From positions 1-64,000 of the forward strand of contig NZ_RHFH01000011.1 in NCBI RefSeq assembly GCF_004745075.1: DNA of 64,000 bases, read 5' to 3'. How positions within the stretch are numbered: the stretch's first letter is position 1; the number at the start of each line of letters is the position of its first letter. The notes beneath the pieces were generated by a model. It searched no databases, was not told the origin of the DNA, and saw only the letters and a list, made by a program, of their open reading frames with translations. Shown here one piece after another: positions 8,435 through 17,286 of this stretch. The position numbers were made by a program, and so were the translations under genes. The stretch comes from Brevibacterium sp. S111 (lineage in GTDB: Bacteria; Actinomycetota; Actinomycetes; Actinomycetales; Brevibacteriaceae).

Positions 8435-9507
8435 GCGGATTGAGGAACGGTATCTAGCGCGTTGAGGATCCTGAAGATCCGGCGCGCTAGATACCGTTTG
8501 AGCTTGCGCCTGATTTCCTTCTTCGACTTCTTCGTCGGCTCCTCACCGTAGTGCTGGGCAACGTATTCTCGGGTTCGCTCGTCATGGACCATCCGGTTCA
8601 TGATCACTGTGTGCAGGGCCCGGTTCAATTGCCGGTCCCCACCCCGGTTCAACCGGTGTCGGTGCGTGTTGCCCGACGACGCAGGAATCGGATTCACCCC
8701 GGCCAGGGCTGCGAATGCAGCCTCGTTACGGACCCGCCCCGAGTGGGACCATGCCGTGAAGCACACGGCGGCACTGAACGGGCCGATCCCGGGCTCGGCC
8801 AGCAAGGCAGCCGCCGGGCTGGCCTCGATGAGTTCGGTGAGTTTGTCGAGGTTGCTTGCCAACTCCTCATCGAGGTCAAGGACGCGTTTGGCCAATCGGA
8901 TCGCCTCAGCTCGGACAGTGGACAGGCCGATGTCTTCTTTCCTGTCCCGCCATTTCGAGATCTCAACGAACTGATCGGCCGTTAACGGCTTGCGTGCATC
9001 GAGCCCCAGGTCGTTGGTGCGCACCAGCGCGGTCAAGGCGTTGATCGAACGGGTGCGTTCGGTGCTCATCGCGTCCCGGGCCGCCAACAGGACACGTAAT
9101 GCCTGACGTATCCCTTCGCCCTGGCGCGGCCACCGCAACTGGTCGGCATCCAACGGCAATACGGATGCCGCGATTCGGCGGGAATCGAGCTCGTCGCTCT
9201 TACCCACCCCGTGGCGGGCTTTGGCATCCATACGAGCGGCCTCGACGACGGGATACCCGGTCGCGGCGATGTGCCCGGTCAGCACCGCCCCGTACGAAGC
9301 AGCACCTTCAACGACCCAGAGCGTGTCGAGGTCACCGTCGGTGCGCCGGCCAACCCAGTTCATTGCTCGTTTAATGCCCGCCGAAGTGGTTGGGAAGGTG
9401 CCGGTGTCGATGAGGGCACCGGTGCTGGTGATGATCGTGTAGACGTGGTTTCTGGCGTGTGTATCGACGCCGATGAAGAAACTGTACAAGTGCGCGACAA
9501 TGGACAT
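8431..9507 (-). CDS. IS110-family transposase (bridge-RNA-guided recombinase), copy B
   Basis: This 358-residue recombinase has the same architecture as copy A: FIGVDTHARNHVYTI and LWVVEGAASYG with the DEDD-domain acidic residues, GKSDELDSRRIA, then LLAEPGIGPFSAAV and GVNPIPASSGNTHRHRLNRG with the serine motif. The two proteins are clearly homologous but far from identical, so this is not a recent duplication; two related lineages arrived separately or diverged long ago. The frame is intact. It converges on copy A with about 55 bp between the stop codons. Confidence 0.95.
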   Translation of the reverse strand: MSIVAHLYSFFIGVDTHARNHVYTIITSTGALIDTGTFPTTSAGIKRAMNWVGRRTDGDLDTLWVVEGAASYGAVLTGHIAATGYPVVEAARMDAKARHGVGKSDELDSRRIAASVLPLDADQLRWPRQGEGIRQALRVLLAARDAMSTERTRSINALTALVRTNDLGLDARKPLTADQFVEISKWRDRKEDIGLSTVRAEAIRLAKRVLDLDEELASNLDKLTELIEASPAAALLAEPGIGPFSAAVCFTAWSHSGRVRNEAAFAALAGVNPIPASSGNTHRHRLNRGGDRQLNRALHTVIMNRMVHDERTREYVAQHYGEEPTKKSKKEIRRKLKRYLARRIFRILNALDTVPQSA

Positions 9508-9584
9508 AGCGGTTCGAAGCTCCCTGTTTGACCGATAGGTTGTACGGCCGCTTGCGGCCGGTACCGGTCCGGGTAGGAATCACT

Positions 9585-9805
9585 TCGGAACAACACTGTG
9601 ATGAGTCACGCCCCCGGTCTTTTGGGGGTGGACAGCCTTCTGATCAAGTTACCGATGTGGGCCGAGCTGGTGCCGGCCGCACCATCCATGTGATCGGACA
9701 AATCGAGGTCACGACACCACTGTGTGGGTCAGCGCGAGGTGGAGTCACGATCACAGGATGGAGAGGCCAACACCTACTCTGCCAGCCAGTCCCAGACCAG
9801 CCACT
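9585..9805 (-). ncRNA. Predicted IS110 bridge RNA, copy B
   Basis: The guide segments are read on the minus strand. The left target guide is CCACCTCGCGCT (9742-9731) and matches the left flank CAACCTCGCG plus CT with one mismatch. The right target guide is GACCTCG (9710-9704) and pairs with six of seven bases of the right flank CGAGGTT. The left donor guide AGAAGG (9641-9636) equals the right end, and the right donor guide TCACAG (9601-9596) complements the left end. Both target guides occupy the same relative places as in copy A, between the same anchors (GACTC before the left guide, TGAC after it, AT after the right guide). Ends are approximate. Confidence 0.75.
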
Positions 9806-9819
9806 GTCAATACTCACAG

Positions 9820-9851
9820 CGCGAGGTTGCTGGGCGCCCGTCGGGTAGCAA
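9820..9851. repeat. Right arm of the interrupted palindromic repeat
   Basis: This is the arm beginning CGCGAGGTTGC and ending CGGGTAGCAA. It is the reverse complement of 8393-8414 plus outer bases. It lies just downstream of the holA stop codon, between what would originally have been convergent rpsT and holA. Confidence 0.85.
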
Positions 9852-9861
9852 GTGGTGGGGG

Positions 9862-10845
9862 TTAGCGGATGCGGGCGAGGCGGCTGACCTCGGAGACGAA
9901 CCATTCGACGGCATACACCGGGTCACGTCCGCCACCTTTGACGGCCTCATCGGCTTCGGCGGCGGCGATGAGCGACTGGCCCAGCGCCACTTCGTTCCAC
10001 CGCCGCACCTCGCGTCGGGCGCGGTCGACCTGCCACGGCGCCATCTTCAGCTCCGAGGCCAGCTCCCCGCTGGTGCCGGAGAACCCCTGCACCTTCGCCA
10101 TGCCGCGCAGCTTCATCGCCACTGCGGCCACGAGCGGAACCGGATCGGACCCTGTCGACAGGGCATGCCGGAGCAGGCTGAGCGCCTTCTTCACATCCCC
10201 GGCCACGGCCGCATCGGCGACCTTGAACCCGGTCGCTTCGACCCGCCCGCCGTAGTACTGGTCGACGACTTCGGCGGTGATGGTGCCTTCGGTGTCCTCG
10301 ATGAGCTGGTCGACACCGGCGTTGAGCTCGGCCAGATCCGATCCCAGCGCCGACATGAGCGCAGCCATTCCCGCCTCATCGATCCGACGCTTCGCCGTTT
10401 TGAACCGGGTCTGCGCGAACTTCGCCCGGTCGCTCTCGTTCTTCAGCACGGCCGCATCGATGCGCGGGAATCCGGCGGCGTCGAGTTTCTTCACCAGCTT
10501 CGCACCGCGGTTGCCGCCGGCGTGCAGGAGCAGCACGACGGCATCGTCATTGGGTTCGTCGAGGTAGGCCAACGCATCGTTGAGGAAATCCTCCGAGCAT
10601 TTCTCGACGGCGTCGACGACGATGAGCTTCGAGGAGGAGAAGAGGGAGGGTGAGGCCGCCATGGCCAGCTCACCGGTCTGGTACCCGGCCGCGTCGAATT
10701 CGATCTCCTCGGGATCGGACTTCCGTGCCGCTGTGACGATCCGGTCCTTGGCCATGCGCACAAGCACCGATTCGCTGCCGGAGATCATGACGACGGGGGC
10801 CGGTTTCGCCGAACTCCACGGGACCAGGGTCTTCTTCACTGCCAT
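9862..10845 (-). CDS. holA: DNA polymerase III subunit delta
   Basis: This 327-residue protein of the clamp-loader complex opens and loads the beta sliding clamp. It has the family features VVMISGSESVLVRMAKDRIV at the N-terminus, SLFSSSKLIVVDAVEKC in the Walker-like region, an ELNAGVDQLIEDTEG segment, and the C-terminal helical collar domain (VAGDVKKALSLLRHAL, VAAVAMKLRGMAKVQGF). The ATG at 10845 is preferred over an in-frame start 13 codons upstream because the family N-terminus begins there and a GGGAA sequence precedes it. It follows comEC at about 95 bp, the common actinobacterial comEA-comEC-holA order. Confidence 0.92.
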   Translation of the reverse strand: MAVKKTLVPWSSAKPAPVVMISGSESVLVRMAKDRIVTAARKSDPEEIEFDAAGYQTGELAMAASPSLFSSSKLIVVDAVEKCSEDFLNDALAYLDEPNDDAVVLLLHAGGNRGAKLVKKLDAAGFPRIDAAVLKNESDRAKFAQTRFKTAKRRIDEAGMAALMSALGSDLAELNAGVDQLIEDTEGTITAEVVDQYYGGRVEATGFKVADAAVAGDVKKALSLLRHALSTGSDPVPLVAAVAMKLRGMAKVQGFSGTSGELASELKMAPWQVDRARREVRRWNEVALGQSLIAAAEADEAVKGGGRDPVYAVEWFVSEVSRLARIR

Positions 10846-10941
10846 GGTTCCCAGCCTATCGCGGTCGACAGACGCGAACCGCACGCACCGGCCCGTGCGA
10901 CCACACCGAGGCGGTCGCCCCCGGAACCGGTCCGCTCCTTC

Positions 10942-13194
10942 TCATCCCGGGCTCTCCGGGCAGCCGCGGCCCGTGCTGAACCGTCCTTCGGCATAGAGGG
11001 CGACCGACCCGCAATGGTCGGTCCGCAGCACCGGCACGGGTCCGAAAGCCCGCAGCGATCTGCCGGTGGGGTGCCCGTAGCTGTTCTCCCCGACGGACAC
11101 GACGCCCAGGCGCGGGTGTGCAGCGGTGAAGAACTCCGTCGCCAGATCGGACGAACCGTGGTGCGGGGCGATGAGCACATCGACCGGCTGCACACTCTGC
11201 GCGAGCACGAACTGCTCCTCGGCCCCCACGTCCCCGGGCAGCAGAGTGCTCAGCCCCTCCTGCTCGATGCGCACGACCAGCGAGTCCTCATTGCGCAGCT
11301 CCTCGTCCTCTCCAGCAGGCACTTCCCGCCGAGGCGGCCACAGCACCTGCGCCGTGGTCGCACCGAAGCTCAGAGTCTGCCCGCGATGGGTCGGGACCAC
11401 CTCGGCGCCGGTGTCGGCGACCATCCGCTTGGCCTCGGCCGAGTCGGCGACGTTCGCGGACACGAAGAGCCGGTCGATCTGCCTCCCCCAGGTCGTTCCC
11501 GCGTACCCGGCGAAGTGGTCGGCGTCGAAGTGGGAGATGAGCAGGTCGAACTCTTCGACCCCGGACTCGTCGAGGCAGATGTCGATGGGTTCGGATTCCT
11601 TGCCGGTGTCGACGACGAGCCCCCGACCCTCGCCGAGGTTGATGACCGCTCCGGATCCCTGCCCGACATCGCAGACGAGGACGAGCCAGTCGGCGGCGGG
11701 AGGTTTCGACCGCACACTGATGACGACGGCGGCGGTGAGGACGAGGCACAGGACGAGGACCGGCAGACCCCATAGGCGACGACGCACGAGCAGCCAGGTC
11801 CCCACCGCGGCGATCCCGAGCAGCCCCACAGCCAGCAGGGTCCCCCAGGGTGGGACCGGCCAGTCGAGAGCCGCTCCGGGCAGGCCCGCGCAGAACCGGG
11901 CGATGAGGACGATCCACCACGCGGGCAGAGAACCGAGCCAGGCGAGCACGGCCGCGACGAGGTCCGGGCCGAGCAGTCCGGTGGAACCGATTCCGGAGCT
12001 CACGAGGCTGAGGAACCCGGCCACGGTCGCCGGAAGAACGGCGGGCGCGGCCAGGGCGTTGGCTGCCACGGACCAGAGCCCGATGCGCGGGTCGATGGCC
12101 ACGAGGACCGGGGTGCAGGCCAGTTGGGCGACGAACGGGACGATGACAGCGGTGACGAGCACGCTCGGCAGCAGCGGGAAATGGACGGCGAGTCGGCGCA
12201 GCAGGATCGGGACGACGAACATGATCGCGGCCGTGGACACCACGGACAGGACGAACCCCACCGAGGTGGCCAGGACCGGGACGAAGGCCAGAAGCAGGCT
12301 CGCCGTCGAGCACATCACCGCCACCGGTGAGATCCCTCCCCCGCGCAGGAACACGAGCGCCGCGGCGATGGCCATGCCGGCGGCCCGGATCGCGCTGGGT
12401 TCGAAACCGACGATGAAGACGTAGCCGATGCAGGTGAGCACTCCGATGCTCACACGCAGGCGCGGTCCTGCCCGGCAGGCGCCCGCGAGCAGGCCGGCTC
12501 CGAGGCTGACGATCGTGACGTTGCTGCCCGAGACCGCTGAGATGTGGGTGAGCGAGACAACTCGCATCTCCTCGGCCATCCGCGCGTCCTGTGGTCCGGT
12601 GTCCCCGACGACGAGTCCGGGCAAGAGGCGTCCTCCGTCGTTGCCGGCGGCCAGCGCGTTCGTGCGCAGCTCGGTGCGCAGATGCTCACGCCATTGCCAG
12701 GTCCCATTCGGTGCGATGAGCACTTCGGGGGCGGTCTCGGTCGTTCGGATGTCGTCGAGGCGTTCGGTGCGCATCCGCACCTTCGCCCCGTCGTCGACGG
12801 CTTCGGGGCTGAGCACCTCGGTGAACCCGGTGCCGCTGAGCAGGGTCAGCCGGGTCCAGCCGGTGGCACCGGGCTGGCTGTGACCGACGACGATGCCGAC
12901 GCTCTCGTCCTTCCCGTCCGGTCCCCGTGCGGCGGTCAGGGCGGTGATCTGTATCGTCAGCAGGCACGCGAAGACGACGAGACCCACGCCGAGGTGGTGG
13001 TGCCGTCGCAGGAGGAGAAACCCGAGGGCACCGAACAGCGGCGTCAGTGTCAGCGCCCAGGGTCCTGGGGCGAAGAGGGCACTGGTCCACAACCCTGCCG
13101 CGCAGCACAGGAGCCGGACCGACCCCGGCCACAGTTGAACCCGCGATCGCAGCCAGGCCGACACGGCCGCTGCGCGTTCAGCCCACCGTGACAA
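10942..13194 (-). CDS. comEC: ComEC/Rec2-family DNA uptake channel protein
   Basis: This is a large polytopic membrane protein of about 750 residues, related to the channel that carries single-stranded DNA across the membrane during transformation. Many hydrophobic segments precede a competence domain (THISAVSGSNVTIVSLGAGL). The C-terminal third is a metallo-beta-lactamase domain with VCDVGQGSGAVINLG, the metal motif LISHFDADHFAGY and a later APHHGSSD. The start is uncertain: the open frame extends far into comEA, but TTG at 13194 or GTG at 13164 fit best, giving a short overlap with the comEA end. Other transformation genes are not in the window, so competence itself is not shown. Confidence 0.85.
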   Translation of the reverse strand: MSRWAERAAAVSAWLRSRVQLWPGSVRLLCCAAGLWTSALFAPGPWALTLTPLFGALGFLLLRRHHHLGVGLVVFACLLTIQITALTAARGPDGKDESVGIVVGHSQPGATGWTRLTLLSGTGFTEVLSPEAVDDGAKVRMRTERLDDIRTTETAPEVLIAPNGTWQWREHLRTELRTNALAAGNDGGRLLPGLVVGDTGPQDARMAEEMRVVSLTHISAVSGSNVTIVSLGAGLLAGACRAGPRLRVSIGVLTCIGYVFIVGFEPSAIRAAGMAIAAALVFLRGGGISPVAVMCSTASLLLAFVPVLATSVGFVLSVVSTAAIMFVVPILLRRLAVHFPLLPSVLVTAVIVPFVAQLACTPVLVAIDPRIGLWSVAANALAAPAVLPATVAGFLSLVSSGIGSTGLLGPDLVAAVLAWLGSLPAWWIVLIARFCAGLPGAALDWPVPPWGTLLAVGLLGIAAVGTWLLVRRRLWGLPVLVLCLVLTAAVVISVRSKPPAADWLVLVCDVGQGSGAVINLGEGRGLVVDTGKESEPIDICLDESGVEEFDLLISHFDADHFAGYAGTTWGRQIDRLFVSANVADSAEAKRMVADTGAEVVPTHRGQTLSFGATTAQVLWPPRREVPAGEDEELRNEDSLVVRIEQEGLSTLLPGDVGAEEQFVLAQSVQPVDVLIAPHHGSSDLATEFFTAAHPRLGVVSVGENSYGHPTGRSLRAFGPVPVLRTDHCGSVALYAEGRFSTGRGCPESPG

Positions 13195-14095
13195 GGTCTT
13201 TGAGGCTTTCGAAGGTCTTCGGTCCGATGCCTTTGACGAGCAGCAGATCCTCGACGCTTGCGAACGGTTGGCTCTGCCGATGGCTGATGATGGCCTCGGC
13301 GGTGACCGGACCGACCCCGGGCAGGGTCTGCAGGGTGGTGAGGTCGGCGGTGTTGAGATCGACCTGTCCTGCCGCTTCAGGGCCACCGGCGGCCCCGCCT
13401 GCTCCTGCTGGGTCCGGCCCGGTGCCGCTGGAACCGTCTGCGCCGGTTCCGGCCTCGGCGCCGGCGCCTTCGGCCGCGCCCGCGGTGTTGCCGGCCGACT
13501 CCGGTTCTGTCCCGGCGGGTTCTTCTCCTTCCTGCGGAATGTGGATCTGTTCGCCGTCGGCGAGCACCCGGGCCAGATTCACCGATTCGGCGTCGGCCCC
13601 CTCTTTCAGACCGCCGGCGGCTTCGACGGCGTCCTCCACTCGGGCCCCGCTGTCGAGAGTGACCACGGACGGTGATCTCACGGCTCCCGTGACATGGACG
13701 ATGACCTGTCCGGCTGCCTTCGCCGAGGCGGTTCCCGCCTCCCCATTGCCGGTTCCCGCCGCTGCAGCCTGGCCGGACTCATCGTCCCCGGCCGTCGTCG
13801 AGGACCCGACCGGTTCGGAGGCTGCTTCCCGACCGTCGGCCTGCTCTGCGGGGTGTTCGCCGGTGGCTGTCGGTGTGTGCCGGTCGGCGGGGCGGAAGAG
13901 GAAGAATCCGAGGACGAGCACTCCGACCGTGGCGATGGCGACCGCGACGAGGACAGGCAACCGCACCCGCCGAGGTGCCACAGGCTCTTCCTCACCGGCG
14001 GAGTCGGCGGTGAAGACATCGCCCGGCACCCACCCGCCGCGCTCGGCGCTGGCGTTGAGGAGCCCGGCGAATCGATCATCCGGAGACACAGCCAT
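13178..14095 (-). CDS. comEA: ComEA-like DNA-binding protein
   Basis: This 305-residue, membrane-anchored protein binds double-stranded DNA at the cell surface in competence systems. Residues 45-65 form one transmembrane segment (VLVAVAIATVGVLVLGFFLF). After a low-complexity acidic linker comes an SLBB domain (VIVHVTGAVRSPSVVTLDSG), then an Ala/Gly/Glu/Pro-rich spacer of about 60 residues. The C-terminal helix-hairpin-helix domain starts VDLNTADLTTLQTLPGVGPV and ends with a second hairpin, LLLVKGIGPKTFESL. The two-domain layout is typical of actinobacterial ComEA. It overlaps the start of comEC. Confidence 0.9.
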   Translation of the reverse strand: MAVSPDDRFAGLLNASAERGGWVPGDVFTADSAGEEEPVAPRRVRLPVLVAVAIATVGVLVLGFFLFRPADRHTPTATGEHPAEQADGREAASEPVGSSTTAGDDESGQAAAAGTGNGEAGTASAKAAGQVIVHVTGAVRSPSVVTLDSGARVEDAVEAAGGLKEGADAESVNLARVLADGEQIHIPQEGEEPAGTEPESAGNTAGAAEGAGAEAGTGADGSSGTGPDPAGAGGAAGGPEAAGQVDLNTADLTTLQTLPGVGPVTAEAIISHRQSQPFASVEDLLLVKGIGPKTFESLKDLVTVG

Positions 14096-14236
14096 GGTCC
14101 GAGGCTAGGACGCGACCCGGCGGCGAGCGAGACACAGAAAAGGGCCTGTGGACGGCGTTTCTGCGTCCCCAGCCCCCAGGCGCCTGAGTCAGGCGTCCGT
14201 CCCCACGATTCGGTGGCGGAGTCGGTGCTGCAACGC

Positions 14237-15112
14237 TCAGGGGGTCGTCTGGACGCTCACCCCGATCGTGCCGGGCCCCACATGCGCGGTGATGATCGTC
14301 GACAGGGTCCGGAACCGGGCGTCGAAGCCGAGCTCGCGCAGGCGGTCGGTCAGGGTCGCGACATCGGCGTCGTCGGTCTCACCTTCGGCCTGCTGGATCT
14401 CCACGGCCACGTGCGCACCGGAGTCGGAGAGCTCCTCGGCCGCGGCGACGCAGAGCGCCACCATCTTCTCGAGGGCCTTGGCGCGGGTGCGCACTCGAGC
14501 CAGGGGCACGACGACGCCGGCATTGAGACCGAGCACCGGCACGATCTGCAGGGCCCTGCCGAGCAGCGATTCCGCGGCTCCGATGCGGCCGCCTCGGCGA
14601 AGGTGTTCGAGGGTGCCGGGGGCGAAGAAGGTGCGGGTCTCCCCCGCACACCAGTCGGCGACGGTCCCGGCGATGGATTCGACGTCGAGTCCCTGCCGGA
14701 TGCCGGCCACGGCGATGTCCAGGGCTCCGGCCTGCCCCGCCGAGGTGGACCGGGAGTCGACGACGTCGATGAGCATGTCTTCGGCTTCGGCGGCCTTGAC
14801 AGCCGAGTCGCAGGTTCCCGAGAGCTCACCGGACATGGTGATGACGATGAGGGCTTCGGCCCCGCGGCTGCGGAGACCGGAGAAGGCCTGAGCGAATTGG
14901 TCCGGGGTGGCCATCGAGGTCGAGACCTCGGCGCCGGCGGTCATCTTCGCGCACAGCTGGCCGGCGTCGATCTCGCCGTCGGCGAAGGCGACTCCGCCGA
15001 CGAGGACGGTCAGCGGGACCACAGCGAAGAGACCGTCGGTGGCTTCTTCCAGCGCCTTCGATTCGGCTGGCGACAGCTGTGCCGTGGAGTCGGTGACCAG
15101 CCCGATCCTCAT
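14237..15112 (-). CDS. DegV family fatty-acid-binding protein
   Basis: This is a 291-residue protein of the DegV family, two-domain proteins that bind a single fatty acid. In several Gram-positive bacteria they are the binding subunit (FakB) of fatty acid kinase. The N-terminus IGLVTDSTAQLSP and the EVSTSMATPDQF segment are characteristic, as are the central SGELSGTCDSAV and the LEHLRRGGRIG motif. No FakA kinase gene lies nearby. Its ATG start overlaps the stop of ugd by four bases (ATGA), so the two are translationally coupled. Confidence 0.88.
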   Translation of the reverse strand: MRIGLVTDSTAQLSPAESKALEEATDGLFAVVPLTVLVGGVAFADGEIDAGQLCAKMTAGAEVSTSMATPDQFAQAFSGLRSRGAEALIVITMSGELSGTCDSAVKAAEAEDMLIDVVDSRSTSAGQAGALDIAVAGIRQGLDVESIAGTVADWCAGETRTFFAPGTLEHLRRGGRIGAAESLLGRALQIVPVLGLNAGVVVPLARVRTRAKALEKMVALCVAAAEELSDSGAHVAVEIQQAEGETDDADVATLTDRLRELGFDARFRTLSTIITAHVGPGTIGVSVQTTP

Positions 15113-16416
15113 GGACGGCCCAGAGCTCGATACGTCCACCCGGCCTCGCGCCAGAGCGCGGGAGTGAGCACATTGCGGCCGTCGACGAGGACGTGCCCGT
15201 TGACCAGCTGCGCGGTCTCCGCCGGGTCGAGATCCCGGTATTCGCGCCATTCGGTCAGCAGCAGCACAGCATCGGCACCGGTCAGCGCCTCCGCGGTGTC
15301 GGCAACGTAGTTGAGTTCGGGGAACGAGATGCGGGCATTGCCGATCGCCTGCGGATCGGTGACGGTGACGACTCCGCCCTGGGTGGCGATCAGCCGGGCC
15401 ACGGCCAGTGCCGGGGAATCGCGGACATCGTCGCTGTCGGGTTTGAACGCCGCACCGAGGACCGTGATCTTCTTGCCGATGAATGACCCGCCGAGGGCGT
15501 CGCGGGCGATGTCGACCATGCGTACGCGACGACGCATGTTGATCGAGTCGATCTCCTTGAGGAATGCCACCGCCTGATCGGCGCCGAGTTCGCCGGCACG
15601 GGCCATGAACGCGCGGATGTCCTTCGGCAGGCAGCCGCCGCCGAAGCCGAGGCCGGCGTTGAGGAACTTGCGCCCGATCCGATCGTCCATGCCGATGGCA
15701 TCTGCCAACTGGGTGACGTCGGCACCGGAGGCTTCGCAGAGTTCGGCCATGGCGTTGATGAATGAGATCTTCGTGGCCAGGAATGAGTTCGCCGCGGTCT
15801 TGACGAGTTCGGCGGTGGCGAAGTCGGTGACCATGCGCGGGGTGTCCTCGGCAAGAATTGCCGCGTACACCTCGTCGAGGACCGCCGCCGATTCCTGCCC
15901 GGCGGCACCGGGCGCGACGCCATAGACCAGACGGTTCGGGTGCAGGGTGTCTTCGACGGCGTGGCCTTCGCGGAGGAACTCGGGGTTCCACATCATCGCC
16001 GCACCCGTGTCGGCGATGACACCGGCCAGTCGGTCCGCCGTGCCGACGGGAACGGTCGACTTGCCCACAACCACGGATGTCGGAGTCAGGTGCTCGTGCA
16101 GGGATTCCACGGCGGCGTCGACGAAGGTGACGTCGGCGGCGAACTCGCCGGGCTTCTGCGGAGTGCCGACACAGACGAAATGCACGCGCGCATCGGCCGC
16201 GCGGGAGGCATCGGTGGTGAATTCGAGTCTGCCCTTGTCCTGAGCCTTCACGAGAAGTTCACTCAGTCCCGGTTCGAAGAAGGACGGACGCCCGGAGGTC
16301 AGCGCCTCCACCTTGGCTTCGTCGACGTCGACACCGATGACCTCATGTCCCAGAGAGGCCATGGCCGCCGCATGCACCGCGCCCAGATATCCGCAACCGA
16401 TGACTGAAATCTTCAA
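15109..16416 (-). CDS. ugd: UDP-glucose 6-dehydrogenase family protein
   Basis: This 435-residue NAD-dependent nucleotide-sugar dehydrogenase oxidises UDP-glucose (or a related sugar nucleotide) to the uronic acid for envelope polysaccharides. It has the Rossmann motif VIGCGYLGAVHAAAMASLG, VGTPQKPGE, VVGKSTVPVGTADRL and WNPEFLREGHAV. The catalytic-cysteine motif is LGFGGGCLPKDIRA, and the C-terminal domain has VLGAAFKPDSDDVRDSPAL. I chose the TTG at 16416 because a GGAGAG ribosome-binding site lies just upstream and the Rossmann strand starts at once. The pairing with degV is an operon by overlap; no functional link is obvious. Confidence 0.9.
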   Translation of the reverse strand: MKISVIGCGYLGAVHAAAMASLGHEVIGVDVDEAKVEALTSGRPSFFEPGLSELLVKAQDKGRLEFTTDASRAADARVHFVCVGTPQKPGEFAADVTFVDAAVESLHEHLTPTSVVVGKSTVPVGTADRLAGVIADTGAAMMWNPEFLREGHAVEDTLHPNRLVYGVAPGAAGQESAAVLDEVYAAILAEDTPRMVTDFATAELVKTAANSFLATKISFINAMAELCEASGADVTQLADAIGMDDRIGRKFLNAGLGFGGGCLPKDIRAFMARAGELGADQAVAFLKEIDSINMRRRVRMVDIARDALGGSFIGKKITVLGAAFKPDSDDVRDSPALAVARLIATQGGVVTVTDPQAIGNARISFPELNYVADTAEALTGADAVLLLTEWREYRDLDPAETAQLVNGHVLVDGRNVLTPALWREAGWTYRALGRP

Positions 16417-16512
16417 GCTGAGCTCTCCTGCGTATAGGCATGCGTTTTCGCACCACACTATATGCCACCCGGTTGCACGATATGTGGAGGTTGAAACAGT
16501 AGGCTGGGAAAT

Positions 16513-17229
16513 GTGAAGCGTTTCCTGGATTTCCTCACCAACTCACCGGCCGCCGTGACGTTTGCGGTGCTCACCGTGCTCGGCATTGTGGCCTTCGCCA
16601 TCCCCGCACTGCACCCTGCCGCGTGGATCATCGGGCTCGTGCTGTGCCTGGCAGTGATCGTGGCGCTGCTGATGTTCCACGGTGAATGGCGGCGGTCCCA
16701 GCGGCAGATCGATGCGCTGCGCCAGCAGCTGAGCACCGAGCGCGGACGGATGGACACACCCGGTCTCACCCCGGTCGAAGACACGATCGAACTGCTTCCC
16801 GACGAGCGACGCGCCCGACGGATCCTCGAACTCATCCCGGATTCAGGCGGCCTCGTCCAGTCGCTGCGTCTCGATGCCACCTTCGGCACTCTCGCCGTCG
16901 ACGAGCTCAAGCCCCTGTACACGTTCTGCGAAGAGTTCAAGAAGACCAGTTTCGACAATCCGCGCTCGCACACCGCGTTCATGAACCTCTACCGGGCCGC
17001 AGAAGGTCTGTCGCTGTGGGTCAAGGACGAAACGCAGGTATCGGACGAGGATTCGACGACTCGTGAGATCCGGCCCGGTGACGCCCGGAACGAGGGCTGG
17101 CGCGAGTACACGGAAGCTCGCAGCCGCGGCGAACGCCTCAGCGACGAATTCGTCTCCTCCCGCTGGGAGTTCAACCAGACTGCGCTCGAACTCGGACTCG
17201 TCTCCGGAACCCCACCGTTCACCGACTGA
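16513..17229 (+). CDS. Uncharacterised membrane-anchored protein
   Basis: This 238-residue protein starts at a GTG with a GGGAA site upstream. Two hydrophobic segments (about residues 13-32 and 35-55) form a hairpin anchor, followed by a basic coiled-coil-like stretch (WRRSQRQIDALRQQL). The soluble rest has a conserved-looking LELIPDSGGLVQSLRLDATF segment, then FCEEFKKTSFDNPRSHTAFM and a charged tail ending with WEFNQTALELGLVSG. I recognise no named domain. It is monocistronic, divergent from ugd and closed by a strong terminator. Confidence 0.7.
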   Translation: MKRFLDFLTNSPAAVTFAVLTVLGIVAFAIPALHPAAWIIGLVLCLAVIVALLMFHGEWRRSQRQIDALRQQLSTERGRMDTPGLTPVEDTIELLPDERRARRILELIPDSGGLVQSLRLDATFGTLAVDELKPLYTFCEEFKKTSFDNPRSHTAFMNLYRAAEGLSLWVKDETQVSDEDSTTREIRPGDARNEGWREYTEARSRGERLSDEFVSSRWEFNQTALELGLVSGTPPFTD

Positions 17230-17286
17230 GTGGGCATCTGCCGGATCCCGACGGCAGCTCCCGACGGCAAAGAGTCCTGACTCCGG

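Larger units (their letters stand above)
8413..9819 (-). mobile_element. IS110-family element, copy B
   Basis: This 1.4-kb element runs opposite to copy A. Its left end is at 9819 (CTGTGAGTATTGACAG on the minus strand) and its right end at 8415 (AGAAGGAT). The left junction carries CT, while the right junction carries CG, the dinucleotide of the palindrome centre. It is inserted exactly at the symmetry centre of the repeat: 8393-8414 and 9820-9851 join to the same centre seen at 44261-44279. The left-end noncoding region is conserved with copy A except in the segment that holds the target guides. Confidence 0.88.

Noticed and set aside
7005-9819. Composite transposon formed by the two IS110 copies
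   Set aside because: There is no passenger DNA between them, only a 22-bp slice of the target repeat, and each has its own intact site. Two independent insertions explain everything.
13195-13386. N-terminal extension of ComEC inside comEA
   Set aside because: It is an open frame only because it mirrors comEA codons; it is Ser/Pro/Arg-rich and the hydrophobic ComEC sequence starts after about residue 65 of that frame.
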